Below are positions 7,118 to 15,367 of a stretch of DNA of 22,224 nucleotides, in pieces. Under the pieces are notes generated by a model. It was not told the origin of the DNA and searched no databases. It saw only the letters and a list, made by a program, of their open reading frames with translations. The stretch's first letter is position 1, and each line of letters starts with the position of its first letter. The stretch comes from a virus, in the IMG/VR virus record IMGVR_UViG_3300025097_000062, positions 1 to 22,224 of that record; one strand, written 5' to 3'. The position numbers and the translations under genes are program-made.

Positions 7118-7684
7118 ATGGCAAACATTTTTAACATAAGCGGAGCTACAACCGTCCAATATGATACAAGCAGTACTGCGGGGTCAAGTTTTAGTGGGAC
7201 GGCTTTAGGACAAACCGACAGTAACGATTTAATTTCATTTGAACTAGAGTATTTTAAAGAGCCAATCCACACGACAGAGTTTGGTCCTCATATACCCGCC
7301 CAATACGTCAATCTTGGTGCGTTGGGCTATTTAAGCATGACATTAGTTAAGTGGGACTTAGATGCACTAGAAGATTTAACACAAATGTTGCCTGGCACAA
7401 TAGTTGAATCTTCCATCGGTGATATAGGTGCATTGATGCTTGGTGCTGATACAGCCGTAGGTGTTGCAGACCAAACCTATTCGACAGATGGGCAATGTGC
7501 TATCAAACTTGTGACCAGTATTGGAAGCGACTACACTTTTCGCAACTGTGTTATAGACGGTAGAATCAGGGTTATGGACTTCGGAAATAGACCACAGAGA
7601 TTGGCTTTAAATTTCCTTTGCTTGCCGTATGCAGAATCAGACAACACTTTAGAAGACGGAAGCGTAATTTACACAGAATCTTAA
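7118..7684 (+). CDS. Probable major tail (tube) protein
   Basis: A 188-residue beta-rich protein with few charged helices, located directly upstream of the tail assembly chaperone pair, where siphoviruses encode the major tail tube protein. Features include SNDLISFELEYFKEPIHTTE near the N-terminus and a C-terminal FGNRPQRLALNFLCLPY. I do not recognise a specific family from the residues, so the call rests on length, composition and gene order. AAGGA lies about 11 bases before the ATG and the gap to the previous gene is one base. A neck or tail-completion protein is the alternative. Confidence 0.55.
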   Translation: MANIFNISGATTVQYDTSSTAGSSFSGTALGQTDSNDLISFELEYFKEPIHTTEFGPHIPAQYVNLGALGYLSMTLVKWDLDALEDLTQMLPGTIVESSIGDIGALMLGADTAVGVADQTYSTDGQCAIKLVTSIGSDYTFRNCVIDGRIRVMDFGNRPQRLALNFLCLPYAESDNTLEDGSVIYTES

Positions 7685-7706
7685 TTTTTAACAGGAGGAT
7701 ATTTTA

Positions 7707-7976
7707 ATGAAAGTAATTGAAACAAGCAACGATGACCATGTATTCCAAGTCACAGTTAAAAACAAGGGCATTATATTTATTGATGGGTTTGAATTGGCAT
7801 CAAGATGTGCGGAGATACCAGGCGTTGATGATGGCAATGCAAAAGCCACAGATATTGCACAGGCAGTTTCAGATGTTGGGTGGAGCGAGTCGCAAATGTC
7901 TAGCTTCAATAGCCACGAATTGTTTTCGGTCGGCTCAAAAGTGTTGGTGGCAATTGAAAACATGGGAAAGTCGTAG
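7707..7976 (+). CDS. Tail assembly chaperone, short form (lambda gpG-like)
   Basis: An 89-residue acidic product starting MKVIETSNDDHVFQV and ending MGKS at a TAG (7974-7976). It is preceded by a strong AGGAGG site. Size, position after the tail tube candidate and before the tape measure, and a slippery sequence just before the stop codon all fit the gpG member of the G/GT chaperone pair that coats the tape measure protein during tail assembly. Most ribosomes should terminate here; a minority shift to -1 and make the longer form. No known domain is visible from residues alone. Confidence 0.82.
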   Translation: MKVIETSNDDHVFQVTVKNKGIIFIDGFELASRCAEIPGVDDGNAKATDIAQAVSDVGWSESQMSSFNSHELFSVGSKVLVAIENMGKS

Positions 7977-8242
7977 AACCGTATGCAAATTTTGCCAAAG
8001 TATATGGTTGGTGTCCAAATGTCAGGGGCTTGTCAAGAGGAGAAGTCGAACTTGGTTTAATGGCAAGAATTACGAAGATGAGAGCATTAACCTGTTTGGA
8101 ATACTTCCAAGGTGTTGGAGCAATACTAAATCCAGAAGTTCTTGTGGGACTAGCATCTCAAGCAGGATTACCAGATAACGAATTGGTTAAATTACAAATG
8201 AACATAAATAAGCAGAATATGAGGAATCAATCATGGCAGTAA
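7707..8242 (+). CDS. Tail assembly chaperone, frameshifted long form (lambda gpGT-like)
   Basis: A -1 shift at GGGAAAG (7964-7970) joins residues 1-88 of the short form to a frame that is open from before the site to the TGA/TAA at 8242, giving about 178 residues. The extension reads VVEPYANFAKVYGWCPNVRG and continues SRGEVELGLMARITKMRAL, well-ordered protein-like sequence that begins exactly at the shift. The stop falls 10 bases inside the next gene, which starts at 8233. In lambda the T part recruits the tail tube protein to the chaperone-coated tape measure. The join should be read as 7707-7970 then 7970-8242. A separate start in the second frame (TTG at 8030) would skip 20 well-formed codons and has poor support. 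Confidence 0.82.
7964..7970 (+). promoter_or_regulatory. Programmed -1 ribosomal frameshift site GGGAAAG
   Basis: In the zero frame the heptamer reads G GGA AAG, a true X-XXY-YYZ slippery site and the same heptamer used by phage lambda G/T. Six bases later begins a predicted stem: AACCGTAT (7977-7984) pairs with ATATGGTT (8002-8009), eight pairs with one G-U, enclosing a small hairpin (7985-7988 with 7992-7995). The zero-frame stop TAG lies in the spacer. The six-base spacer is right for a stimulatory structure. Confidence 0.85.
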
Positions 8243-9606
8243 CATTCGAAACATCAAACGGTCTATTTAAAAGACTAGGAAAACTATTTTTTATTGCAAG
8301 AAAAGTTGAAGCGCATCAAGGCACAGGTTCAGGAAGTTTGGCAGATGAAATCGAAGATGTTGTGGATGAATTTACTTCGGCTGACATGCACATGGTTTCT
8401 GATTTTACAGCGAAAGATGCCATCTTAAATTGGCAAAAAAGTGCGGGTGACATTATGTACACTATTTCAAACATCGCAAAGCGATGCGTTATTGAAATGG
8501 TAAACGATGACACAACCTTGAACCAAAAAACATTACGGCAAGCATTGGAAGAACTTGTAGACCAAATGAGTACCTCAGACCATGTAGAAGATGCGGTCTT
8601 TTCATTAAGTGGCGATGATTCACCCGTCAGTTTTACGGGTACAGGTAGTGGCAGATTCTTCACTTCTACATCCAATGGCGAGGGTAAAAAATTCCAATAC
8701 TTGCGAGTAGGTTACACGACACTTGAGTGTGTAAAAGATGCACAGGTTTCTGGAACAGCAGGGCGTGAAAGCTTTACTCTTATGAGCGACAAGGCAATAT
8801 CAGATATTCGTGACCCTGCATTTCCAGGTGGATACGGAAGTACCAACACCATTGCGGTATCAGACCCAACATATTCGCAGTCCAATGCTGTTGGTCGTAA
8901 CATGTTAAATAATGGAGATTTTGAAACCTTCACAGTGGCTAACACACCAGACAACTGGACAGTGGCGACAGGCACTATTGGCACAACACTTTTAGAAAAC
9001 ACAGGTTATCACAGGGGTGCTAAATGTTTACGTATTAAGGGTGACGGCTCACAGCTTACAAAAATTACTCAAACATTTAATACAGCAGGACAGACTACTG
9101 CAAAGTTTAAACCCGAAACCAGATATGGATTATGCTTTTGGATTAAAGTAGATGCGGGTGTATCAGCAGGAGTTTTAAAAATACGTATTTACAAAGCAGA
9201 CGGCTCAACAGTTTTAGATACTGCAGATGAGTCTGTTACTTTAGTAGGGTTGGTGGATGACACATGGACTGCGAAGGCAGTAACATTTTCAACCCCATTA
9301 GTGCTAGATTCTAGTTACAGCATAAGTGTAGAACTAACAACGGCTGTGACAAACAATGGAAACGTATACATAGACGGCTTGCAAGTAATAAGGATGCAAC
9401 ATTTAACCAACGAGTCAAGTTTCCATATTGCAGTTATTCCAGGTGCAACGGATTTCATTGTAAAAGATGTGGCTAAAGTTACTATTACTCAGTCCACAAC
9501 CAGTGAGTTTCAAAAATACTTAAATAAGTTTTTAGGTCTTGAGGATTTGGGTATACAAATACCCTATCACACATCCGCTTCTATTGCGGATAGTTTGATT
9601 GCGTAA
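8233..9606 (+). CDS. Virion/tail protein with a carbohydrate-binding-module-like domain
   Basis: A 457-residue protein. Residues 1-120 are mainly helical and charged, about 121-210 beta-rich. Residues about 222-388 look like a CBM4/9-type jelly roll: NMLNNGDFETF at its start, PDNWTV, GAKCLRIKGDGSQLTKITQT, a YGLCFWIKVDAG core strand and a closing NVYIDGLQVI. Such modules on virions bind cell-surface glycans. The C-terminal 70 residues contain more strands and a short helix. It starts 10 bases inside the frameshifted chaperone gene with a GAGGAA site upstream. Its place between chaperone and tape measure is odd for an adhesin; it might be a decorated tail tube or neck protein instead. The CBM-like fold is a fairly good call, the virion role an inference. 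Confidence 0.65.
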   Translation: MAVTFETSNGLFKRLGKLFFIARKVEAHQGTGSGSLADEIEDVVDEFTSADMHMVSDFTAKDAILNWQKSAGDIMYTISNIAKRCVIEMVNDDTTLNQKTLRQALEELVDQMSTSDHVEDAVFSLSGDDSPVSFTGTGSGRFFTSTSNGEGKKFQYLRVGYTTLECVKDAQVSGTAGRESFTLMSDKAISDIRDPAFPGGYGSTNTIAVSDPTYSQSNAVGRNMLNNGDFETFTVANTPDNWTVATGTIGTTLLENTGYHRGAKCLRIKGDGSQLTKITQTFNTAGQTTAKFKPETRYGLCFWIKVDAGVSAGVLKIRIYKADGSTVLDTADESVTLVGLVDDTWTAKAVTFSTPLVLDSSYSISVELTTAVTNNGNVYIDGLQVIRMQHLTNESSFHIAVIPGATDFIVKDVAKVTITQSTTSEFQKYLNKFLGLEDLGIQIPYHTSASIADSLIA

Positions 9607-9612
9607 TACTTT

Positions 9613-10068
9613 ATGGCAACTACTACGCAAAGAGAAGTCTATGAGGGTTTGCTAACCGACCTAAGAACTGTATCTGGTGTGCATGATGATTTTATCTACA
9701 TCACGCCAATGCCTGTGTTTTCCCCTGCGGATTCGCTTTTTATACAGCTTATTCCTGGAGTTCCACTACCACAAACTGAGGTTTCGGGACTAGGTTTGGT
9801 GGAAGAAACATTTAGAGTAGCTGTATGGACTAGGGTGTTTCTTGACCAATCTGGACACTCTACCGAAAGAATTACCGATGCAACATTTGGTGTAATGAAA
9901 ACAATAGGCGATGTTCGTCAGGTGTTAATACACTCGACTGCAAATGGCGAATCAACAATACCTGTCCGTTGGATTTCTGGTTCAACGCCAACAGAATCAG
10001 ATGCAGAACCAGGTTGGGTATATTACGAAGATACTTTCCAAGTAGGATACGAAATAGTCTGGAGTTAA
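9613..10068 (+). CDS. Probable tail terminator-like protein
   Basis: A 151-residue protein with an N-terminal helix (REVYEGLLTDLRTV), a central strand LFIQLIPGVPLPQTEV and a later segment EETFRVAVWTRVF, followed by a helix with DATFGVMKTIGDVRQVL and a C-terminal strand DTFQVGYEIVW. The helix-strand-strand-helix layout, length and last strand resemble lambda gpU-type tail terminators and related minor tail proteins. Terminators usually lie before the tail tube gene, so this position, between chaperone and tape measure, is unusual and lowers confidence. No good Shine-Dalgarno precedes the ATG; the gap to the previous stop is 6 bases. Confidence 0.45.
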   Translation: MATTTQREVYEGLLTDLRTVSGVHDDFIYITPMPVFSPADSLFIQLIPGVPLPQTEVSGLGLVEETFRVAVWTRVFLDQSGHSTERITDATFGVMKTIGDVRQVLIHSTANGESTIPVRWISGSTPTESDAEPGWVYYEDTFQVGYEIVWS

Positions 10069-10069
10069 A

Positions 10070-11170
10070 ATGGCTGAAAATCTTGGAACAATTGATATAG
10101 CGGTAAAGGCAGACGAATCACAAGTCAAAGAAGCTTTTGATAAAGCTTTAGGTGACGGTGGTAAAAAAGCGGGTAAGTCAATTTCCGATTCCCTAAGTTC
10201 AATAATGGGTAAAACAGGGAAGAAAATAGGCGACCTAACACACAAAGCACTTGGCAAAATATATGGCGTTGGTGGCATGCGTGGTCCTGAGTCTGGACCA
10301 ACGAAGTACGGTAGTGCTTTTGGGTCGAGCATGAAGGGTTCTATGGCAGGGACTCGCATAGGTGCAATTGCGGGTCGTATTGGGGCAATCGCAGGACCAA
10401 TTGCGGTTGTGGCGGGTGTTGTGATTGCTCTAGGGGTCATTGTTAAAAAAATAATTTCTGCGTTTATTGGCTTGGCAAAAACACTATCGTCAATGGCACA
10501 TAAATATGCGGGTATAAATGCAGAGATGGCTGTTTTGTCTGCAAAGAAAAAGGTCGGTGGGCTTGCGAGGGATATGCGATTCGCACACATGATTGCACCC
10601 GCCACGAAAGAAGCATCAAAAGCTTTGAGTGGGTTGAAAGATGCGATACTTCCACTCAAGGCGTATGCTATGACAGTTTTACAAATGCTAGGAACAGAGG
10701 TTATAGGTATTGTCACAGATATATTAAAGTCTTTGGGTGAACTTCTTGTCACTTTTGGTCCTCTTATCGAAGCCGTTTTGATGCTAACTAGGGTTATATT
10801 AAGAATGTTACGTATTATTTTTACGATAAGAAGTAATCCAATTGGTTTTTTGCAGGGCTTAATAACTGGAAAGTCATTTGATATGTTCAATTTCAACGAC
10901 CTAAAAGAGGGTATTGAAGGAACGAACACAGCACTAGGTAGAATACTCAAAGAGATTAAAGATGGCAAAGACGACCAGTGGATAGAAAACTGGAATGCTT
11001 ACATGGCTAATGTTGGCGCACAACTCTCAGGCGGTGCTTGGAATCCAAAGTTTAATACCCAAGCTCAAACAGTTCCTTCAAACGGTAGTAATTCACCATC
11101 ATCGTCATCATTGAATACAGGTTTAACAATTGGTTCGTGGCTTTTAAGCAATGGGCTTAGGTGGATGTGA
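10070..11170 (+). CDS. Tape measure protein
   Basis: A 366-residue, largely helical protein rich in Gly, Ala and Lys. Residues 1-60 (with DESQVKEAFDKAL) form an amphipathic start. A Gly/Ala-rich hydrophobic segment at about 98-142 (AGPIAVVAGVVIALGVIVKK) and another at about 195-262 are the membrane-active stretches typical of tape measures. The C-terminus is Ser/Asn-rich and ends NGLRWM. Position after the chaperones and before the tail-tip genes supports the call. At about 1.5 angstrom per residue this length would set a tail of roughly 50-55 nm, which is short. GGAG lies upstream of the ATG. A long opposite-strand reading frame over this gene is a codon-usage shadow. Confidence 0.8.
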   Translation: MAENLGTIDIAVKADESQVKEAFDKALGDGGKKAGKSISDSLSSIMGKTGKKIGDLTHKALGKIYGVGGMRGPESGPTKYGSAFGSSMKGSMAGTRIGAIAGRIGAIAGPIAVVAGVVIALGVIVKKIISAFIGLAKTLSSMAHKYAGINAEMAVLSAKKKVGGLARDMRFAHMIAPATKEASKALSGLKDAILPLKAYAMTVLQMLGTEVIGIVTDILKSLGELLVTFGPLIEAVLMLTRVILRMLRIIFTIRSNPIGFLQGLITGKSFDMFNFNDLKEGIEGTNTALGRILKEIKDGKDDQWIENWNAYMANVGAQLSGGAWNPKFNTQAQTVPSNGSNSPSSSSLNTGLTIGSWLLSNGLRWM

Positions 11171-11171
11171 C

Positions 11172-13139
11172 ATGGCTTACAAAATAACGTACAACAATTT
11201 TGGGTCAGAGGGTTCTGGAAGTGCTAAGTGGACTCACATACGCATTGCCAACTATTCAAGCAGTCCATTGTTTGCAGATGATACTCAAACGCACTGGACA
11301 ACCGAGCATACGATTTCGGGAACAGCTTTGTTAAATGTTGTTGAAAGAGATTTAACTAAATCTTTAGTTAAGTGCAGAACACATCTATCTAAAGTTGGTC
11401 GCAACTTAGTAATTAAAGAGGATACCACCACGATTACCAGTGTTGGCAACAATGACTTCGACAAAGTTGATGGGTTGGCGTTGCCATACGCAGATTCTAG
11501 TGGCGCAGAATACAACTTTGCAGGAAATACTGATGCGGTCGGTTTCCCGAAGTGCGATTTTGAAATAAATGAATTTTATGGAACTGCAAACGCAATGGTT
11601 TCGTTCACCTTTACGTGGGTCGAATCAAAGAATGATGGAAGTGCAGATGAAGATTTATCTTATTCAGTTCTTTCCCACGTTTGGAAACAAACATTCACGA
11701 TTGCCGAGGGAGGGTTACAGACTTGGAAAGTTAATGGAACATTAAGGATTAAACCCTATGCGCCCCTTGCAGGTACTTCTGGGTCTGCGGATTTAGGAAG
11801 AAACCCAGACTCATACAGAAATCTGGTTATGCCCAGTGTTCCACCAACATTTAGATTAAAGTCTATGGAGTGGGCAACCAACCAACAGGGCGACACTTTG
11901 TTGTACACTCTAGTATTTCAAGAACACGCAAGAAGATTGCCTAGTCCCGCAAAAAGAGGTTCGGGTTCGTTTACGTTTAAGAAAATGTTAGATTCTGGTG
12001 CGGGGCTTTTGGGGATAAAAACTTTTGAAGCAGAGCTAGAAGGTGGTTCAAATGCAAAGACTGCGGATTTACTTGCAAGTCTTCTTGATGCAAGCACAAA
12101 AAGAATACAGTGGACAGGGGCTACAAAAGATTTAATAACATCTCTTACGATTAGCGAACGAGATATATTTTCAAAAAAGGTAATAGGTTTGCGGGTTACT
12201 GCCCAAGGTTTAGATGCAAATGTTACGGGTTCACTTAGGGGAGGTTCTTTTACTAATTTAAACTTTGGGATACTAGGAGATTTTGTCACTGACACCAACA
12301 TTGCAACGTCTGGTAGCGAGTGGGGAGATGCTTTAATATGTTCGTTCAAACGACAAATGTTTATTCCGTATGCGGGATATGATGGCGGTGATTTTCCTAA
12401 AGCGCAGTTGATGACTATGCCAGGTAGCCCTCATACGGGAAGTAGTGGTATTACGGGTGGACAAAATAATCAAGGAACTGTAGTTGAAGATATTTACAAT
12501 CTGGATGAAATAGACTTAGGGAAGCCAGTACCGACTCCCAAGGCAGAAGATTTGCTAGGAGAGGAATTTGGAGAAGAAGCGCAATCTCCAGATGCTATTG
12601 CTCATAAGTACATGAATGTTACTGGTATCGAACGAGTAACTATTCAGCAAAACATAGCTGTTACCTCTACGAATGCTATGGTTTCAAAGCACATACCAAT
12701 TACAACTGGTCCACCAGATATATATATAACGAGTGAATATACATTGACACGTAGCGGTTCTCCACCACCCATGTTGCATTTTGGTGTAAACAGAAATCAC
12801 ATTACTGTTGATGAACAAACGTCAGTAACCGCAGGTGAAATAGATGCTAGTGGCAACAGGGTTTACACAAGGACGATAAACCGAACACTTCGATACCTCT
12901 ATGGTCATGGTGGTGGTGGGGTTGTTGAAGGTGAAACAATACCAATAACCTATTATCTTGGCGAGGAAGCTACTTTGACCATTTGTTTCAACAATCCATC
13001 AGGATACGTTATGTCAAGACCGTTTGACCCAAGAACCGATAGTGAAATAGACATAAGGGGTTCTACTATATGGAATCCAAGTACAAATTTTGGGGAAACG
13101 TATGAACTTGATTTTAGTATTCCAGTAGGGCAAATTTGA
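11172..13139 (+). CDS. Large tail-tip / baseplate-region virion protein, function unknown
   Basis: A 655-residue, mostly beta-rich protein directly after the tape measure. This is where distal tail and tail-associated (hub) proteins are normally encoded, so a tail-tip role is likely, but I do not recognise a specific domain. Residues about 1-260 contain repeated strand patterns with Trp (KWTHIRIANYSSSP, VSFTFTWVESK, HVWKQTFTI). A loop with many Gly, Pro and acidic residues lies at about 425-480, and the last part (about 490-655) looks like a separate beta-sandwich with HYGGG-like glycine runs. The start at 11172 has AGGTGG 7-8 bases upstream and lies one base after the tape measure stop; an in-frame ATG at 11151 would overlap that gene by 20 bases with no better site. 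Confidence 0.6.
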   Translation: MAYKITYNNFGSEGSGSAKWTHIRIANYSSSPLFADDTQTHWTTEHTISGTALLNVVERDLTKSLVKCRTHLSKVGRNLVIKEDTTTITSVGNNDFDKVDGLALPYADSSGAEYNFAGNTDAVGFPKCDFEINEFYGTANAMVSFTFTWVESKNDGSADEDLSYSVLSHVWKQTFTIAEGGLQTWKVNGTLRIKPYAPLAGTSGSADLGRNPDSYRNLVMPSVPPTFRLKSMEWATNQQGDTLLYTLVFQEHARRLPSPAKRGSGSFTFKKMLDSGAGLLGIKTFEAELEGGSNAKTADLLASLLDASTKRIQWTGATKDLITSLTISERDIFSKKVIGLRVTAQGLDANVTGSLRGGSFTNLNFGILGDFVTDTNIATSGSEWGDALICSFKRQMFIPYAGYDGGDFPKAQLMTMPGSPHTGSSGITGGQNNQGTVVEDIYNLDEIDLGKPVPTPKAEDLLGEEFGEEAQSPDAIAHKYMNVTGIERVTIQQNIAVTSTNAMVSKHIPITTGPPDIYITSEYTLTRSGSPPPMLHFGVNRNHITVDEQTSVTAGEIDASGNRVYTRTINRTLRYLYGHGGGGVVEGETIPITYYLGEEATLTICFNNPSGYVMSRPFDPRTDSEIDIRGSTIWNPSTNFGETYELDFSIPVGQI

Positions 13140-13151
13140 CAAGGAGGTTAT

Positions 13152-14993
13152 ATGTCAGCTTTAAACCAATTCGGGATAGCGTACGATGCGGGTGGGCAAC
13201 TGACAGAGTTGGCTATGTCGATGAAGGTCACAGACGAGATAGCTATACTTTTAATGCAACAAGGGGTTGATGTATCTAGTATAAACAAACTGTCTGTACC
13301 TTCGGGATTTACAAATGTAGGGCAAATGTCTATCTTGTGTTATTTGCCTATAAACATGAATTGGATGGATTTAGATTTGTGGGCAATAGTCGGTCCATGC
13401 AAGTGGAAGTTGTCCAATAATTATAGGATTCACAGGGTTTTTGCACAGCCCAGTTCTGGAGTTGACAGGACAACATTGGCGATAGTTTCGGTTGATGATT
13501 GGAGATACAACCTAAATATATTTGGTTCTAACAATACGGGTCAAAGCAGTAATAATAAATATGGAAGCGATTTCTCTATTGCAAGCGAGGACGTAACAAA
13601 CGAAATTGAGGGTGACGTACCAGTACAGGCGGGTTCTTTAGATTCAGATAAGTTACACTTGTGGTATGACCTGAATTGGCTGAAGACACTAGACAACTCA
13701 TTTAACGCATGGGGATATGAGAGGGAAATGTCAGATGCGGAACTTGCAGACAGGGTGTTGATGTCTTGCGGTGCTATTGCTTGTCCTCAGCTACAGTTAA
13801 GAGAGCCGACAAATTGCGGGGTCAATTACGAATCTGAATATGTATATGGAAGTCAAGAACCATCAATGGAATATAATGATTCTACGCATTGGATGGTGGC
13901 AGAGTATATTGGAGATGGTTGGAGATGTGCGACCCAACTGTGGAACAGGTTGTCAGAGTTTTACAAAAGCGGTCAGTTAGAATGTGCCTTTGGGAGTCCA
14001 GAAAGAAATGATGATTGGGCAGAGGATGATTTCCCAGACCCACTTGATAGAATCCCAGAAGAACCCGAAGTTTTAATGAACAAATGGATGGCTAGGGCAG
14101 AAGATGGCAACCAAGAAATACCCTCATCTGTTGATGTAAATTTTCCTGCACGAACCCCAACTGGTAAATATGTAATGTATCAGGTCAATGGGTGTGAGCA
14201 TGGAAAGCCGTTTACGGGAAATCAACATTATTCTTATAGTGGGAATGCGGTTAGTTTAACCGACCACATAAAAACAAAAACAACAGAAATACCTGCAAGC
14301 GAATTGGCGGTTGGTGGCATTACACACATCACCATAGACCCGCTAGAAACTGATTTGCCTCTAGGCTTGACTCAAGCAAGAAAAGATGATTTGCTTCAAA
14401 GAGCTTTGCACCTATCGAAGTGTTATTACGCAAGGTATTACGCCTGTTCGGGAACTGCAATGTTTGTAGGTTGGCATCATGCTAGGGCTATACCAGGATG
14501 TACTTTGCAAGAGTATGGATTTTCAAGTAGTGTGCAATATACAAGGATTTTAGGTGGCAAACACAATCCTGCATTTGGTTTTTCAACAACAAGTTTTTCA
14601 AATTCTTCAGTGGTTACGGGTGGAGGGCTTCTTCTAAACAGACCAGACGGGCAAGCTGAAGTTATTACAGGTGGGGCTTCTTCCTCAAACGATTTGCTTT
14701 GTAGTGTTGTTGGAATAATAATGGATGCGGGTGGGTGTGTGGCGAAGGGTTATGTGTTGGAAAGGTTATCTGACGAAGAAACATTTGGAAATGACCAAGA
14801 CTTGTTAAAGCCGACCGACCGTAGTATTCCAAACATGTGCTATGAGCCACTTAAAATAGGCGACTTGGTTTTGTTTGCCTTTGTTCCAAGGGGAACTGCT
14901 GATGATGAGCCAGAGATACCGATGTGTGACCAAGGTGGTTGCAATTATTTGTTTATAGCAGGGGAAGAAGTACAAACTCAGGAGTGTCAATAA
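13152..14993 (+). CDS. Large tail-tip / tail-associated protein, function unknown
   Basis: A 613-residue protein preceded by a near-perfect AAGGAGG site 6 bases before the ATG. It contains many Trp, Tyr and Cys residues. Residues about 130-330 are acidic with a helical segment (SDAELADRVLMSCGAIACPQ), and residues about 400-450 include a conserved-looking helix (LTQARKDDLLQRALHL) followed by YYARYYACSGTAMFVGWHHA and GCTLQEYGFSSSVQYTRI. The GCTLQEY-type segment resembles the wall of a domain that rests on a baseplate hub, but I cannot name a family. It sits between another large tail protein and small adhesion-type genes, so a tail hub or fibre-base role is the best inference. The final residues contain CDQGGC and CQ, possible disulfides. 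Confidence 0.55.
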   Translation: MSALNQFGIAYDAGGQLTELAMSMKVTDEIAILLMQQGVDVSSINKLSVPSGFTNVGQMSILCYLPINMNWMDLDLWAIVGPCKWKLSNNYRIHRVFAQPSSGVDRTTLAIVSVDDWRYNLNIFGSNNTGQSSNNKYGSDFSIASEDVTNEIEGDVPVQAGSLDSDKLHLWYDLNWLKTLDNSFNAWGYEREMSDAELADRVLMSCGAIACPQLQLREPTNCGVNYESEYVYGSQEPSMEYNDSTHWMVAEYIGDGWRCATQLWNRLSEFYKSGQLECAFGSPERNDDWAEDDFPDPLDRIPEEPEVLMNKWMARAEDGNQEIPSSVDVNFPARTPTGKYVMYQVNGCEHGKPFTGNQHYSYSGNAVSLTDHIKTKTTEIPASELAVGGITHITIDPLETDLPLGLTQARKDDLLQRALHLSKCYYARYYACSGTAMFVGWHHARAIPGCTLQEYGFSSSVQYTRILGGKHNPAFGFSTTSFSNSSVVTGGGLLLNRPDGQAEVITGGASSSNDLLCSVVGIIMDAGGCVAKGYVLERLSDEETFGNDQDLLKPTDRSIPNMCYEPLKIGDLVLFAFVPRGTADDEPEIPMCDQGGCNYLFIAGEEVQTQECQ

Positions 14994-15367
14994 TGGCTAT
15001 TAAATACACAACTCAAGAATCTGCGGAGTTAGCATACAGTAAAATTATTACGGGTTTGTTCGATGGGACAAACGAGGTAATTTTAATGGAGGGGCAACCA
15101 TCCCGTTCTAATTTTATTTCAAAGATAATCATTACGAATACTGATACAGCAAAAATTACGCCTAAGATAAGAATACACAACACCTTAAAGTCGGGTGAAG
15201 ATGATGAGTATATACAGCTTATGCCAGAGATTGAACTATCCTCAGATGAAAGATTGGTATACGAATCGCCTATCACGCCCTATGGTGGACAGAATCTAGT
15301 GATTGAACTTAATGGGGATGTGACAACATCTCAGCCCCAGTATATGATGGTGGTTAAAAATGTTTGA
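14993..15367 (+). CDS. Small tail-tip-associated protein of unknown function
   Basis: A 124-residue beta-rich protein: YSKIITGLFDGTNEVILMEG, then SRSNFISKIIITNTDTAKI and LVIELNGDVTT suggest an all-beta domain, possibly an immunoglobulin-like or small jelly roll. TAATG overlap with the preceding gene, with AGGAG 8 bases upstream of the ATG, fixes this start; an earlier in-frame start at 14939 lies deep inside the previous gene. Placed just before a jelly-roll protein and a lectin-like protein, it probably belongs to the host-binding apparatus. No family recognised. Confidence 0.6.
   Translation: MAIKYTTQESAELAYSKIITGLFDGTNEVILMEGQPSRSNFISKIIITNTDTAKITPKIRIHNTLKSGEDDEYIQLMPEIELSSDERLVYESPITPYGGQNLVIELNGDVTTSQPQYMMVVKNV

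Noticed and set aside
7717-8178. Third open frame of 153 codons across the chaperone region
   Set aside because: It overlaps both G and T frames, gives a Lys/Arg/Ser/Cys-rich unlikely protein and has no ribosome binding site of its own; the lambda-type -1 frameshift explains the locus.
9997-10968. Long open frame of 323 codons on the minus strand
   Set aside because: It lies opposite the tape measure gene; the Ile/Pro/Ser-rich product and lack of start signals mark it as a codon-usage shadow.
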